NCBI GenBank assembly: GCA_963924555.1
Contig: OZ004583.1
Coordinates: forward strand, 5,427,501 to 5,491,500
Direction: 5' to 3'
Source of the DNA: Crambe crambe
Taxonomy: Eukaryota > Porifera > Demospongiae > Poecilosclerida > Crambeidae
DNA length: 64,000 nt
The notes beneath the pieces are model-generated. The model saw only the letters and a program-made list of their open reading frames with translations, was not told the DNA's origin and made no database searches. The position numbers and the translations under genes are program-made. Below, one piece after another: positions 45,108 to 57,267 of the stretch. Every line of letters begins with the position of its first letter. The stretch's first letter is position 1.

Positions 45108-46234
45108 CTGACCGACGAGGACCTCGTCTCCCCTCTTCAAGTCTTTCATTGCGAGGAATCCCATCCTCAGTTTTCCTTCCACCACCGCCACCCTCCCCTT
45201 CACGTTGGGGTTTGACGAATGGTTAACTAACCTGCCAATGGTTCCGTACGCCCTGGTGGCGTCAATGCAAACCCAACCACCCCCAGGCTTCTGCACTTCA
45301 CCGTTTGCAGTGTACTCGCTCTCATAATTCACATTGAAATACGTTAGTTTAAGTGACCATACTTGTGTGCATTGCGTTACCTTCCGTACGTTCTGTGGGG
45401 TGTGTATTCGCACACATATTCCCCTTTCACGATATCTTCGCCAGCCACAACCATGCGACCCTTCACAGGGTCGCTCTCAATGAGGAGTTTTGGCATGCTG
45501 CCAGACAGCAGCCCCTCAATGAGAACCTCTACCTCCGGAGTGATCCTTTAATTATTATTCATTACTGCTTACTTAATGATAATCGACTTTGTTACCTAGC
45601 TCTTTTGGTTCTCTCCATATAGCAGGCTATGTCAGGCATAACATGATCACGCTTCATTTTTCGCTAGCTGAATAACTTACCAAAGCACTTGGGGCAGCAG
45701 AAAAGACGACTGCAGGCTGTGACAAATATAATGTAATGACTCGCTAGATTTATAAAGTAATGACAGATTTACGTGGAGACGGCCACAGAGCCAAAGGCAG
45801 AGACTATATCAAGTACAGTTAATGACGAAATCTCGCTTCATTTTTCGCTAGCTGAATAACTTACCAAAGCACTTGGGGCAGCAGAGAAGACAAACCGCAG
45901 GCTGTGACAAGTATAATGTAATGGCTCACTAAATAGATTTATAACGTAAGGACTCGCTAAACAGATTTACGTGGAGATGGCCACAGAGCAGTTGCAGCAG
46001 ATACAGACTGTGTAGGTACAATTAGTGACGAAATCACACTTCATTTTTCGCTAGGCTAGCTGAATAACTTACTGAAGCAAATGGAGGCTGCAGCAGAGAA
46101 GACGACCAAGAACCAAGTAATGTGACAAGTAATTCATGATGACTCACACGACACTTTGTATAACTGACAAACTTACCAAAGCAATGGCAGTAACAGAAGG
46201 AGCAGGGCTGTAGAGGACAGTATGGACCGGGCAT
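45108..46234 (-). pseudogene. SET-domain gene, copy 3, with tandem mini-exons
   Basis: A start exon at 46177-46234 (MPGPYCPLQPCSFCYCHCFG, very Cys-rich) ends in a good donor. Mini-exons follow at 45865-45901 (37 bp) and 45681-45716 (36 bp), with a diverged one near 46073-46135, all with GTAAGT donors. Exon A is 45381-45545 (intact). Exon B (45108-45340) has lost its splice acceptor and an internal block (GGGCFIF). The tandem units around the mini-exons are about 185-200 bp. The mini-exons can be read in two frames, one Cys-rich and one hydrophobic. Exon B damage makes the copy likely non-functional. Confidence 0.5.
45648..46170. repeat. Degenerate tandem repeat carrying mini-exons
   Basis: Three units of about 185-205 bp start near 45648, 45833 and 46036, each with CTTCATTTTTCGCTAG, GAATAACTTAC and GCAGCAGA. 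Each holds one mini-exon with its donor on the minus strand. Confidence 0.7.
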
Positions 46235-46239
46235 ATTTT

Positions 46240-46774
46240 CTAATTATAAGTTAATCAAGTCTATTGAAGTTTGTCAAGTTGTTTTTTCCTTGAAAGGATA
46301 CCTATGTATCTGTGTATTAGGAGTCCAGGGTGTACCTGAATACTTACAAGCTGCTTAGATAAGCCTTGTGCATGTGCCTGCTGCCCAAAAGGCTCGAGCT
46401 GATAGTTCATTTAGTGAGTTATATAGCTAAGTGGCAGGCAGCTGCATGCGTAGAAAGCTAATACTTACACAAAACACTTAGATATGTCTAGTGCCTAAAA
46501 CAAAGCAATGTAGAAATCAATCAAGCAATTACAATTGGAGCATGCACATAAATGCATGCAGGGCGCTACTATTGCACAACACATAACATACGCCTGGGGC
46601 ATTTTGGAGTGTAGACCTATTTAAAATTTCAATGAGTCATGACCTGAGAGTCAGCTCACTCGCTGCAATCATTTTCAGATGACAAGCTATCACTTCCTCC
46701 TAAGGAGAAGGTCAATTGACTGAAAGGACAGGAAGTATAACTTACTGGCTGACTCCTAGGGTAGAATTAGTCTC
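46240..46774. other. Intergenic
   Basis: No gene seen. The right end contains the left target-site flank (TAGGGTAGAAT) of the element that follows. Confidence 0.4.
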
Positions 46775-47631
46775 GCAAGCCACACCCCCACCAACACAAG
46801 GAAGGAAAGGGTCTGGTGACACTGGTTGAACTTTTCTGGCAAACTATTAATTAGTTTTGGATTTTGCATAGACCACAATCAGCTGTATCTTGTCACATAA
46901 TATGACGTATGCACAGCTCACATGATATGACGTAATGCACTAGCTACCATTTCGCTGCAAGTAATGGCTGACAGTACTGAGAGAGAATAGCGTTGTGAAT
47001 CAGTTTAGATATGATTTGTATATGAGTCAGGAGAAAGTAACGTCTCTACCCACTCCTTGAATAACGTGGGAGCTGGCATCACTGCGAATCCTCCTCCTTT
47101 TGGACGGAATAACCTCCATATTGCAAATATAGCATCTCTCCATACACTTGCACGAACTAGCTACAGTTGCATGAACTGTCTAGCACGAACTAGCTATGGT
47201 ACCAGTACATCTAGCCATAGATATATGTGGTGATTTAGCTTAGCTGGATGAATTGCACTGCGCACGCGCGCGTACGTCACCATCGAATTTTGGAATCGTA
47301 TAATACACTTTGTACGTCATCAAGTCACAGGAAAACACAGGAAATAGAATTTGAATGCTGTATCCGATTTGCCAGAAAAGTTCAACCAGCGTCACCAGAC
47401 ACACTGATGCATTTGATTCAGAGCAGCATATACTTGCTTTACAAAACTTTTTAGGCAACACTTTGCTTCCTCAATAGTCAAAGGGTCATACTTGACTCGC
47501 TGATAAGTTCGAACAGCGAGTACTAATCCATTGATATACACAGATTTAAAACTAGGCAAAAATAGTAACACCACACTCCCTCTCCTTCCTTGCGTTGGTG
47601 GGGATGTGGCTTGCGAGACTAGGGTAGAATA
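46770..47631. mobile_element. Pack-type inverted-repeat element with captured kinase exon
   Basis: Left arm 46770-46848 (AGTCTCGCAAGCCACA ... TTCTGGCAAA) and right arm (reverse complement of 47631-47575 plus 47394-47360) match at about 90%. The right arm is split by a 180-bp insert carrying a kinase-like exon. The flanks repeat GGGTAGAAT (left 46760-46768, right near 47631-47640), a 9-10-bp target duplication as in Mutator-like elements. The interior (46849-47359) has no recognised gene, only a short ATG frame near 46964. Confidence 0.75.
47395..47563 (-). pseudogene. Kinase-like exon captured in TIR arm
   Basis: Begins with an intact splice acceptor (TTTTTGCCTAG, minus strand) and reads FKSVYINGLVLAVRTYQRVK, YDPLTIEEAKCCLKSFVKQV, YAALNQMH. 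It resembles the alpha-D to alpha-E segment just before the catalytic loop of a protein kinase. It stops where the TIR sequence resumes (GTCTGGTGACGCTGG). The left arm shows the uninterrupted version. The donor gene was not found in the window. Confidence 0.55.
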
Positions 47632-47639
47632 GCATAAAC

Positions 47640-47904
47640 ACAACTTTGCACAGCGGATACTGATAATCTTTTCAGTGTAACGGTAAACTTTGGAGGTATA
47701 GCACTAAACTGACTTTCCAATGCAGTTACACAAGTTGCTTCTTCGTTCTTGGGGAAAACAAATGAATATATATATTGGGACACTCTGCGTAGTTTTTAAG
47801 GAACTTACTGAAGTTATCAAACTGGCTATATTACTTTAAGATCATATTCTCCCTCTTTAATACAAAATGAAATTAAAACTCCTAGGCTACAATAAGTTGG
47901 ATCA
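47640..47904. other. Intergenic
   Basis: AT-rich sequence between the Pack-type element and the following gene fragment. No signal was noted. Confidence 0.35.
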
Positions 47905-48525
47905 ACATTCAAAATTCAAAATACCACAGTGGTCATATTCAAGTGAGTGCTGTCCCTGTGACAGTATATAGCCTCTCGGCAGACCAGTTGTTGGCCAATA
48001 CATTGGTAGTCCAAAGTCTTTGATGCCATTGGTGAGGGCTAGCTGCTGCCTGTGGATCATCAGGTGGAACAGCCCCCACTCACTCTGCCCATTGTGCCAG
48101 ACAAAGTGTTTACTGTCTGCGAGTGTATCCAGCCAAGCCTTGAGGGTGGCATAATTTGATTTTTGTTGACAGAAACTGTTAAAGTACAGATCAATCCTAC
48201 ATGGCCTTTTCCATAAATTTTTGATATATATAATCAGTCACAAGCATTTTTATTATACAAAAATCCCACAGGCAATGGACAGCAAGCCTCGCTAAATAAT
48301 CTGCAAGTTGGAATTAAGCTCATTTGAAGCTTTGTCTCTATCAGCAATATTACCAACGAATGTTTTCCCTGTGATCCAGTCTATATATATGGCGACAGAA
48401 TTGAGATATTCTCAGCTGTCAATTCACTTTCTACAGACCTTGGCAGTGGAGGCATTTTCATAGCATTAGCCCTTAACGTAGCCTTAACAGCCTCTATGCC
48501 CTCTTTCACCTTGAGAAAGCACTTT
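47905..48525 (-). pseudogene. Uncharacterised gene fragment, at least two exons
   Basis: One exon (about 48175-47905) follows an acceptor TTTAACAG and encodes NYATLKAWLDTLADSKHFVW, HNGQSEWGLFHLMIHRQQLA, LTNGIKDFG. Upstream, 48520-48380 is open (LKCFLKVKEGIEAVKATLRA ... SELTAENISIL), followed by DWITGKTFVGNIADRDKASN in a shifted frame. Diverged copies of the first exon lie at the left ends of both R1 copies (38610-38820 and 48590-48800) with frame damage, and in copy I it stands directly upstream of SET copy 1. No family is recognised. Confidence 0.45.
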
Positions 48526-50314
48526 AAGCGGTAAAGAAACTAAGGAGGCTACTTGGATCTGCACAATGCAGCTTGTTTCAGCAGTCCGTCTGCTGACCAG
48601 CCATTTGTCACTGTGGCATCTGCTGTCCACTGCGAGTTGCATTTGTGAAGGCTAGCTGTTTCCTATGTGTCATCAAATGATACAACCCCCACTCTGGTGC
48701 CATTATGCCCGACAAAATGCTTGCAATCCGGTTAGCGTGTCCAGCCACATCCTGAGTGCAGTAGCAGAATTTGCTGGTGTTGCACCTACACACAGTCATT
48801 GAATTAGTCACATGGCTAACAACTAGATTGTGTACTCAGAAGAGGTGGGAATTAAAATCATTCAGACAAATTTTAGGTAGGCAACTTCAACCAACCATTT
48901 CTGGTTTTCATAGGAACCAAGATGGATTTTAATCATGGCTTCACAATAGCTGTTCAGTTTTGTACAGTCAATAGATTACTAGACCAAAATAGGTGTGAAC
49001 ACAAAAGCTGTTGGACAGGGTAGGCTATGTTTAACAAAAGATCTATTCAGTGAGGCATTAAGACCCACCAATGGACCTCTCAAAAACAAGAAATGGCAGT
49101 CAGAGCATTAGCATACATGGAAGGCTTTCATACCTCCTCTGGCAATTGTGCTACCATGGTGGTAACAAAATCGGGGAAGATCTTAGGGAAAGCTCTTTGA
49201 TGTCATAACTCTACATATCTTGTATTTTTTAGCTTTGCTTCCATCGAATCACCAGATATTTTTATTATACTTTCTACTTCAATTCTACTTCAAGCATGTG
49301 CAGAACTTATGATGATTACATAATGAACTAGTTGAGCATACATGGGTGTGCAGCACAGAACTAATGTTATGCAGCTGTAGCTAGCTAGCTATTATAGAGA
49401 CGTCTAAATGTAAGACAAAGGTTATTATTGTATCTAGCTACTCTCATTTGTTGCTGTTGCACCATTAGAAGAGCTCTATTTAAGGTCCAACTTATTGTCT
49501 GGATTATGCTGTATACTATTATTATATCAAAAATTTGAAAAGCTAAAGTGAGGAGTGTTGAGTGAGTGAGAGTTATGACTTTATTGGGGTGTAGACATTC
49601 ACATGACTTCCATTTGACACACTGCAGTGTTATGATTTGATTTCTTTTTTATATTTTCATTTATATTGTATTAATATAATAATTTATTTCTTTAATCAAA
49701 CTATCTTCTGTGCATACATTGGAACAGAAATTTGAAAATCTTACAAGATGTCTAAGATGTAATAGGAGTACTGTCTCTTGGAGATATTACAACCTTGCAA
49801 AGTAATGAGAGAAAGATTGAAATGAACTAAAATGGTCATCTTTGTTTTGATTTATACTACCTTTGCTTCAAGTCATACCGATATAACAAGAGAAAGAAAC
49901 AAATGATCATTTTGAGTAGTTTAAAACTTGTATCATCTTTATTTTGATTTGTATTCCATCTGGTTATCTCCAATCACTTCTACCTATCTCTGATTTTCCC
50001 CCCACATTTTTTTGTGAAGTACTTATTTTATTTTTTGTTTGTTTATTTGTTTTTATGACTTCTAGTGAACACTCTACACTATCAGCGACTAAATATTTAA
50101 TCCCTATCTAGTCAAGGGTCAGTTTAAACCTTGCTGCCATGAGGAGGGCCATTTCTTCCATCAAGGAAGATGCTCGATGCATCTGCAAAATAATACTGAG
50201 TAGCTGTGAAGAAAGTGTAAGTAGTAAGTGTAAGTAGTAAAGGACTTCGAATCTGCTGCTTGTAATCACTTCAGTAAATGTGCTTTTAACTTCTGACTCT
50301 ATGCTTCAATGAAC

Positions 50315-50599
50315 TTAAAGTGTTGCCTCTCGCATGAAATCGTCCAAGCCTTCGGTTGAATATTCCTCTTCGAGGATCTTGACAGCCACTTTGACAGGAT
50401 ATTCATTTTTTGACCATACTTTTTTTTGGTGTTTTCTCATAAATTCTAAATTGTGAATCATACTTAAATTACTAACTGAGCATAATGTACATTTCATTCT
50501 TCCTGAAGCATAAAACCAAAGTCTTACTTTGTGAAACCATATTCTCTGAATGTTAATATCATTGTTACAAGCAAGGCAGTCCGCATCTTCTTCAGTCAC
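50315..50599 (-). CDS. 94-aa ORF inside repeat R1
   Basis: Reads MTEEDADCLACNNDINIQRI, then MKCTLCSVSNLSMIHNLEFM and AVKILEEEYSTEGLDDFMRE. Two CxxC pairs suggest a zinc-binding fold. The same frame is interrupted by indels in copies I and III (40359-40640, 44092-44390). A GTAAGA follows HK, so part of it may be intronic. The function is unknown. Confidence 0.35.
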   Translation of the reverse strand: MTEEDADCLACNNDINIQRIWFHKVRLWFYASGRMKCTLCSVSNLSMIHNLEFMRKHQKKVWSKNEYPVKVAVKILEEEYSTEGLDDFMREATL

Positions 50600-50982
50600 A
50601 CATCAAATCACTAAAAACTATCTGAAACTGGCCTATGATCTTTCAGAAAATTGTTTATGCCACTACAGTCACACTTTTATCACTGTCCATCTTCTTCGAC
50701 TGTAAGATAGTTTAAAAGAATGTCAGCCACTTATATTTTGGTATACAATAATGCCTCCTGGATTAAGCGTACCATCAGTTTCAGCCCTTGTTGAAGATCA
50801 TGACCTAAAATGATGTAGAAAAGGAAGAACATTTGCAGGATCCCTGACAAAGGATGTCCAATTTAGAACAGGTGTATTATAGTTAATTTTCATTATATAA
50901 TTTCATTTCTTCATAAATTATTATGGACTGGATACCATGATTTCCATGCCATGTTTCATTGCTTCCAATTCTTAAGTTTATT

Positions 50983-50984
<2 letters not shown>

Positions 50985-51047
<63 letters not shown>

Positions 51048-51110
51048 TATTATTATTATTACTATTATTATTATTATTATTATTATTATACTTATTATTA
51101 GTTGATCTTG
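50985..51110. repeat. TTA microsatellite
   Basis: About 40 TTA/TTAC triplets; a shorter equivalent lies at 41215-41306 in R1 copy I. It generates an artefactual poly-Leu frame. Confidence 0.95.
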
Positions 51111-52194
51111 GCTGCTATGAGTTTTCGGATCACTCGCAGCATGCTCATGGCCATTTTGGATTCGATCGACTTACTTGCTAATATAACTTGTAATCTGTTG
51201 TTTTTTTTTGTTTTTTGTTGTTGTTTTTTTGTTGTTTTTTTCTCTAATATTTCATTTTTTTCTTTCACTCTTACTTGTTTGTCTTTTTTTTCTAGGCAGC
51301 CAAAAATGAGAAACAGAAATTGTTACCACATGTTCCACACATTATTTCTTTAAGTAATGTTTACAGTATACTCTACTTCACCCTGACTTTATATTGTCTG
51401 TATTAACATCATTTCTTTTCTTATGTCAACTTTCCTTCTCAACTTTCTTGCAGTGTGTTTGAAGTACATGTGAGTGTGTGCATGCTATATTTGGTTTTTA
51501 ACTTTGATCTTGTTCCAGGCATGTTGAAGAAATATGATAAGAATAGCATCCTATTGCAGCATGTTGTTCGTCTGACACGTTAACAACCGATGACAGACCT
51601 AATGTACACGATTGTGAAATATTGAATTCACGATTACGTATCTGATATGTTCTTCTCCCTCAATTCCTTTGATGCCAAATGCTCTTTTCTGGTGGTATGT
51701 TTGCATAGCTACCACACTCCTCAGGCATTGCAAAAATAATTTCTTTGAACCTTTTCTATTAAATTATTAATTTTATATTTTTATTTTTTAAAAATTTTGT
51801 CCCGGACTTGCTGTTGTGTGCAGTCTGGGGAATTCTCTTATGTAGAAGGAGAAACTTTAACTGGTTCAGCACCTTTACCTCATAGCCATAGCATATGCTG
51901 CACGCTATATTATAATGCATCTTGATTCTTTGTATTTGGTGAAAATAGATCCATCAATAACACCAACTTGGATTCTCTGGATTTAAATCACCCACACAAC
52001 TCTCATAACTCTGATCATGGGTATGGTCATAACTGCTTTAATTAGCCTTATACTTAAATTGGAGTTGCATGCCCTCTTAATGTACTATTGTTGACCATTA
52101 CTCATTTTCTAGGTAGAATAAACCTGTTAACCTGATGCATATTTAAGCTAACCCAGTAATTACAGATCTTACTAGCAAGGCTAAGTCTGTATGA

Positions 52195-52545
52195 GATACT
52201 GTAGTTATTAGCTATGGGATCATTTTTATTAAATAGACAGTTTTTATACACGTTGACTCGTGCCAAGCCTAGAAAAGAAGAGAAAAATCTCTCAGAGTAA
52301 CTACCCTCCCAGGGTTCTTTCCATTTTGCTTTTGAGAGGCCCAGAATACTGTAGGTGTCAAACGAAAATGCTTCTTGATAGTGATTTTGACTTTTCCATT
52401 CAAGGCTGGATGCTGATTGTGAAATCTTGACGGTACCATTCTTTTACAATTTTTTCTTCCTGACTGGACTTTATTCAGGTATTTTGAAGGCGGGGACTGC
52501 ATTTTCCTAATGAGTAACAGGATACCCTGGTCTCCTGGACTGACC
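52195..52545. repeat. R1 flanking segment (third copy)
   Basis: Matches 44765-45095 closely and 42860-43025 in part. It follows R1 copy II almost directly, suggesting it belongs to the same repeat. Confidence 0.7.
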
Positions 52546-55023
52546 TTTGACCTATTTGTTATTTTCTCCAGGACTCCCTGGACTTAACTGTATAAATTTA
52601 CATACGATAGCTTCATGTGTAGTAACTAACTTAAGTGTTGCTCTGGAGTTATAACTTTCTCGACCATGGATTTAACTTGGGTTCTGATCTTAAATTGGCT
52701 TGACTTAATAAGATACGATTCTAGCTCCATCTCTTCATCTTCAGTGAGATAGGAAGAATGGCCAGGCTTAGTACCATCCTACTCATCCAGACAACCTATC
52801 TTTTTACTCCATGGTCTCTAGCTGCCCTATAGTAGCTTGCTAGGAGATGCAGTCAAAATGTGATTTTTACATCACTGTCAATTATGCAAGATATTAAGAG
52901 TAAATAATTTTTCCCATTCATAACTACCTCATTATTTGAACTTATTCTGGTGTCCACTTATAATAAATTTAAGATCAGTTACTGGCTGCAGCTATGACAT
53001 TCTTCCAGGCGTGCCTTTTGCTATTTGACGGAAGTGCTGGTGATCCTGGAGACAACAGGCTTTATCAGAAAAAAGGCTGCTATCATTATCATCTGGCCCC
53101 CATTGTGTTATACAGACATGTGCAACCAGTTGGAATCAAGTCACTGAAAAATTCCAAGATGTAATAGTAGATTGATTTAACAGGATGCAGGCGGGCAGAC
53201 GAGGCTAGCAATTAGCTATAACAAAATCAAGAGTAGCAGAGTGGCTATAAGTTAAACATGTAGATATACAGTTTCAATTTGATCATCTCGTAATGTTATG
53301 ACCTTGCATAAAGCTAATAGAGAACTTATAGCTAAATACCAAGTTTAGTCTGACCCTACGTACCTGGTATATCACGAAATGTCATAATAGAAAACCACTG
53401 GTATGAGGTTCATGACTTTGCTGTTTATAAATGTTGTGATGTGTGCTTATTGATATGTACTTGCAGTTATCTGCGAATTTAGATTAATATCCCTAGGAAT
53501 CATCCTGCTGTGTAGCTGGTTCCCCCCAGATCCAATTGGAGAGGGGGGACAGATTGGATCGCTACCAGATGCCACGGCCAAGGGTAGCCTAAAAGAGAGG
53601 AGAAAGTTGCAGGAGAAACAATGATTGCTGTCTGCAACAAAAGAGGTTCTCTCTGACTATGCCCATGGCTAGGGGTGTTGCCAGTCACTTTCTGGGCCAT
53701 TAACCTCATTTAAACCACACTTTAAATATCATAATGCTTATTTGCACCTTGAGTTCTGCAATGGAATATAGAAGTAATGCAATTGCCCTCCCTGCCTTCT
53801 GAAGCCCCCATGTTGTGGATAACAGTTTCGAGTCGTTGATTCATGTGCTGCCTTTCAGAAAAATTGTAATGCTACTGAATGAGTAGGTTTAGTGCTTCTT
53901 TTGCATAGTTTCTGTGGTTTATGCATTTGAAAATGACACAGGAAAATTTTTCCAATAACGAAGAATTCTATCACCATCTCCTTCACGTATACTATTACCA
54001 TGGGCTCTATATTATTATCACTTGTGAGAGTTAAAATCATTAAATGAATAGCATGCATTAGTTCATATACAAGTAGACCCTCACATAATTATCCTGTTAC
54101 AGTTGCTTTGATTATCCTGTCTATACTAATTTACATGCATGTTTGCATTAAGTATAGGGTACATCTTGCAGACCACTACAGCTACTGCAACATTACTTAG
54201 ATCCATAGGGGTAAGCACCCAATCCCCAATGCAGACCACTACAGCTACTGCAACATTACTTAGATCCATAGGGGTAAGCACCCAATCCCCAATGCAAAGA
54301 TAACCAAGTTATTATGACATAGCTATAGCTGTACAGTACGCATATTGTAGATAGCTCAGCATACCAGCATTGTTCCGGGGATGGTGATCCATCAGGAGGT
54401 CATCTTCAAATTGAAACTAGTACCTTTTATCTGTAGCTAAGTTAGGAGAGCTTATCAGTTAATAGGTAGCCTATGTTTTGTATCTAGATAGTTTTCTCTT
54501 ACCAAACTCATATAATTCTTCTATATTGATCTGAAAATGTAAGTTATAGGCAGTGAAATGTTAGCTGAAACTTGTAACACCAATTATTATGTCTTGCTAG
54601 CTAGTTAGTAAAACATATAATTATTTAGTAACTCACACGGGTATCCATGACTTTATTTGCACGTATGTGAAGTCTGAATTCTGCACATGCGCAGATTGTA
54701 CGCATGTGACATGATCTAATTAATCTAGCTAGACACGACAGGTGTTCTTTAAATGTTGCAATTATACCTGTTATTTTTGATACCAGTGACATGAATGGGA
54801 TGTTACATGATAATTATGTGTAGGGTGCTACTTCGATTAAAGGATGTTTCTTCATGGAATACAATAAATATTAAGGGAGTAATATACATGTTTGCTATCA
54901 TGATTGAAAGTAAGTGCGTTTAATTCAATATTCTCCCTCTCTATAATGGAAGTAAAGTGTGTTTTTCTTGAAAAAGTGCAAGTAGGGGTGCATTCATGAA
55001 GAATAGATACTGATTTCACAACA
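52546..55023. other. Intergenic
   Basis: No coding signal beyond short random frames. A perfect 63-bp tandem duplication lies at 54169-54294. Confidence 0.45.
54169..54294. repeat. 63-bp tandem duplication
   Basis: Two identical units starting CAGACCACTACAGCTACTGC at 54169 and 54232. No variation is seen, so the duplication is recent. Confidence 0.92.
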
Positions 55024-55870
55024 TCAATCGTAGGAATATATCTCTCTTTTTTTTCTAATAGGGGGGCAGTCGAATTCATTTTTTAGTTCTTCACCCATGC
55101 ACACTATTTTTTCAAATGTTCTCACAAGAGAGCATGGTTCCCCTTGTCCTCCAACAAATGACATGTCCAATTGACTAATTTCTGCAAGGTGATTGACTTG
55201 TTGAACCTATGATATATTATTCATCTTTACGTACCTTCCTCAAGCATCCAGGTGTATATATCTCCTTTTCCCCAAGAATTTCTTTAATTGATGCTCCTGA
55301 AAAATGGTGCTGTATGTAGGGACTGTTCAGAAACATTTGCTTGAGGCCTTCACCACACCTGTATCATAATGGTTTACATTACTATTAAGAGTTGGGCTGA
55401 CTACCTTCTGAGAGCTTCAAATTTGGCAAATCTGCGGGCAATGTATTCCTTCACGATTGCATTAAAACTTTCACACCTATTAGAACTATTACTATTGTGT
55501 ATGATGAGGTCATTGCAGCTAATACCTTTCAGTACTGAAACAGGCAGTTGCTCCAAAATCAGTAATATTCTCAGGAAGATGGAGCAGCATGTGTGGTTTA
55601 AGTTTGTTCGCCAGCATTTGAGGATAATGATCTCTCATTGCACTCAAAAATGAATTGCATGCTGCACTGACATCAGTAATCTCAGAGAGTGCAGTTAAGT
55701 GATCAATCATAATCATGGGACTCTGCAGTTTGAAGTACATGATTAATACCTTTGAAAGTGTCTTCCACACATCTTTTTCTGGAGGTGTTAGGTGTTCCCA
55801 AAATAAGTGCACTCCTATTTGTCCAATAATCTTGAAATCTCTACCAAGAAGTGATTTGTGGTGGTTGCAT
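55024..55870 (-). CDS. CACTA/Plavaka-like transposon gene, C-terminal exons
   Basis: Four exons join in frame: about 55870-55526 (SLLGRDFKIIGQIGVHLFWE, LANKLKPHMLLHLPENITDF, CFSTER), 55476-55405 (CESFNAIVKEYIARRFAKFE), 55358-55235 (CGEGLKQMFLNSPYIQHHFS) and 55206-55024 (VQQVNHLAEISQLDMSFVGG). Introns are 49, 46 and 28 bp with GT-AG. STER-CESFN across the first intron is a motif I associate with CACTA/Plavaka-type elements. An in-frame TGA lies just upstream of exon 1. Frames at 55815-56027 and 56043-56273 on the same strand may be pieces of another copy. Confidence 0.5.
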
Positions 55871-56279
55871 AAGGAGATCGGGGAGAGATGTCTGTTCTTG
55901 TGCGATTCAGTATATCACTGCATTTTACTATCCCCTCAGATAGAAGCATCACAAAGGAGTCGGGAGAAAGAGCGGGTGGTGGACCTGGTGGTATCACACA
56001 GTATTCCATCTCTGTATGAAGTGTCAATGAAGGAGCCTATTGTCAGAGTGAAACAAGTAATCTAATCTTCTTATTGCCATAGTGTATATTTACCACTTTG
56101 TAAAACTTGGTAATTTTTCCAAATCCTATTATTGAACCAAGTTTGAATGCCACCATATTTCCAATGGAAAAGGTGGTAGAGTTCACTTGTACCATGGATG
56201 AGTAGTACAGGGGGTGATCATTCCATCGACAACTCTGAAACAGTTCTCTGAAATAACCTTGAAATTTTAACAAGCTCCT

Positions 56280-57140
56280 GATTTTAATTCCTATGGCTTA
56301 CTCTAAGGCACCCTTCGTGTATCTCTCCAGCTTGGTTGCTACAATTTCATTTTGAAGGCATTGTGATAATATCGTTGATGGTAGATTGACATAAAAAGGA
56401 GTACCCGTATTGGAATAGAACTATAATAGCAATAGTTTGAATCTATAATAGTTCAATCTATAAGATGAAGTAACAGCTACCTAGTAGACTTTGCAATGGG
56501 GCCATTTTTTCTTTTGCAAGAACTACATGAATGAATTATAGTAATATACATTTTACCACAAACTTAACTGTGTCCGGTCAATCATCATGGAGAAGATCGC
56601 AGTAGAGAACCCGCGCCATTAATCCTTCAAAAGCACCTTCTACGCACTTTTCCTGATTTCTAGTCTTACTTTTACCTCTAACCACTCCATCAGTAGGTAG
56701 TAAGACTATCGTTAGCTAGAATCAGCGCGAAGATCATCCCAGCAGAGTCTTCTGGAACAGGCAGCGGTCCAAAAAGATCAGCACGCTTTACAAACAGGTA
56801 GCTCACCTGACACGGCTATGACGTCATTCTACGGATGCAACCTTAGTTAATACTTTTGTGGCCTAGCCATCCATTGGAGATTTACATGGCTTTTAAATCA
56901 AATTTATACACCACTTTGTTCCTGAGTTATACTTAATTTATAGACAAAATAGATTTGAGTTCAAAAGTTGGGTGTAATTTTTGGACCACACCCACCTTAA
57001 CTTAGCCAAACCCATTTCACAACAATTACAGTACCAAGTATAACATGTACTGTATAGATGTGGTGAATCTTACATAAAGGATTAGTGACATACCTAAAAC
57101 ATTTGAAGTTGGTTATTCAATTGCAGATACAATATTCTAT
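56280..57140. other. Intergenic
   Basis: No gene recognised. A possible start exon (MANGE, near 57144-57158, followed by GTAAGC) opens the next region. Confidence 0.35.
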
Positions 57141-57267
57141 CATGGCTAATGGAGAGGTAAGCTAATCTTAAATCCCTGTCACTTCATTTTCAATCCCTTA
57201 AATTAATTTAAGAAGTTTGGACTGGGCAAAACGTCTCAATTTCCAGAGGAGACAACTAAATCTTTCT

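Larger units (their letters stand above)
48553..52112. repeat. Dispersed repeat R1, copy II
   Basis: The most complete partner of 38576-42306. It carries a long TTA microsatellite (50985-51110) and an intact frame at 50315-50599. The left end starts near CAATGCAGCTTGTTTCAGC. High identity to copy I implies a recent duplication or transposition. Confidence 0.8.

Noticed and set aside
50951..51181. Poly-leucine frame
   Set aside because: Produced by the TTA microsatellite.
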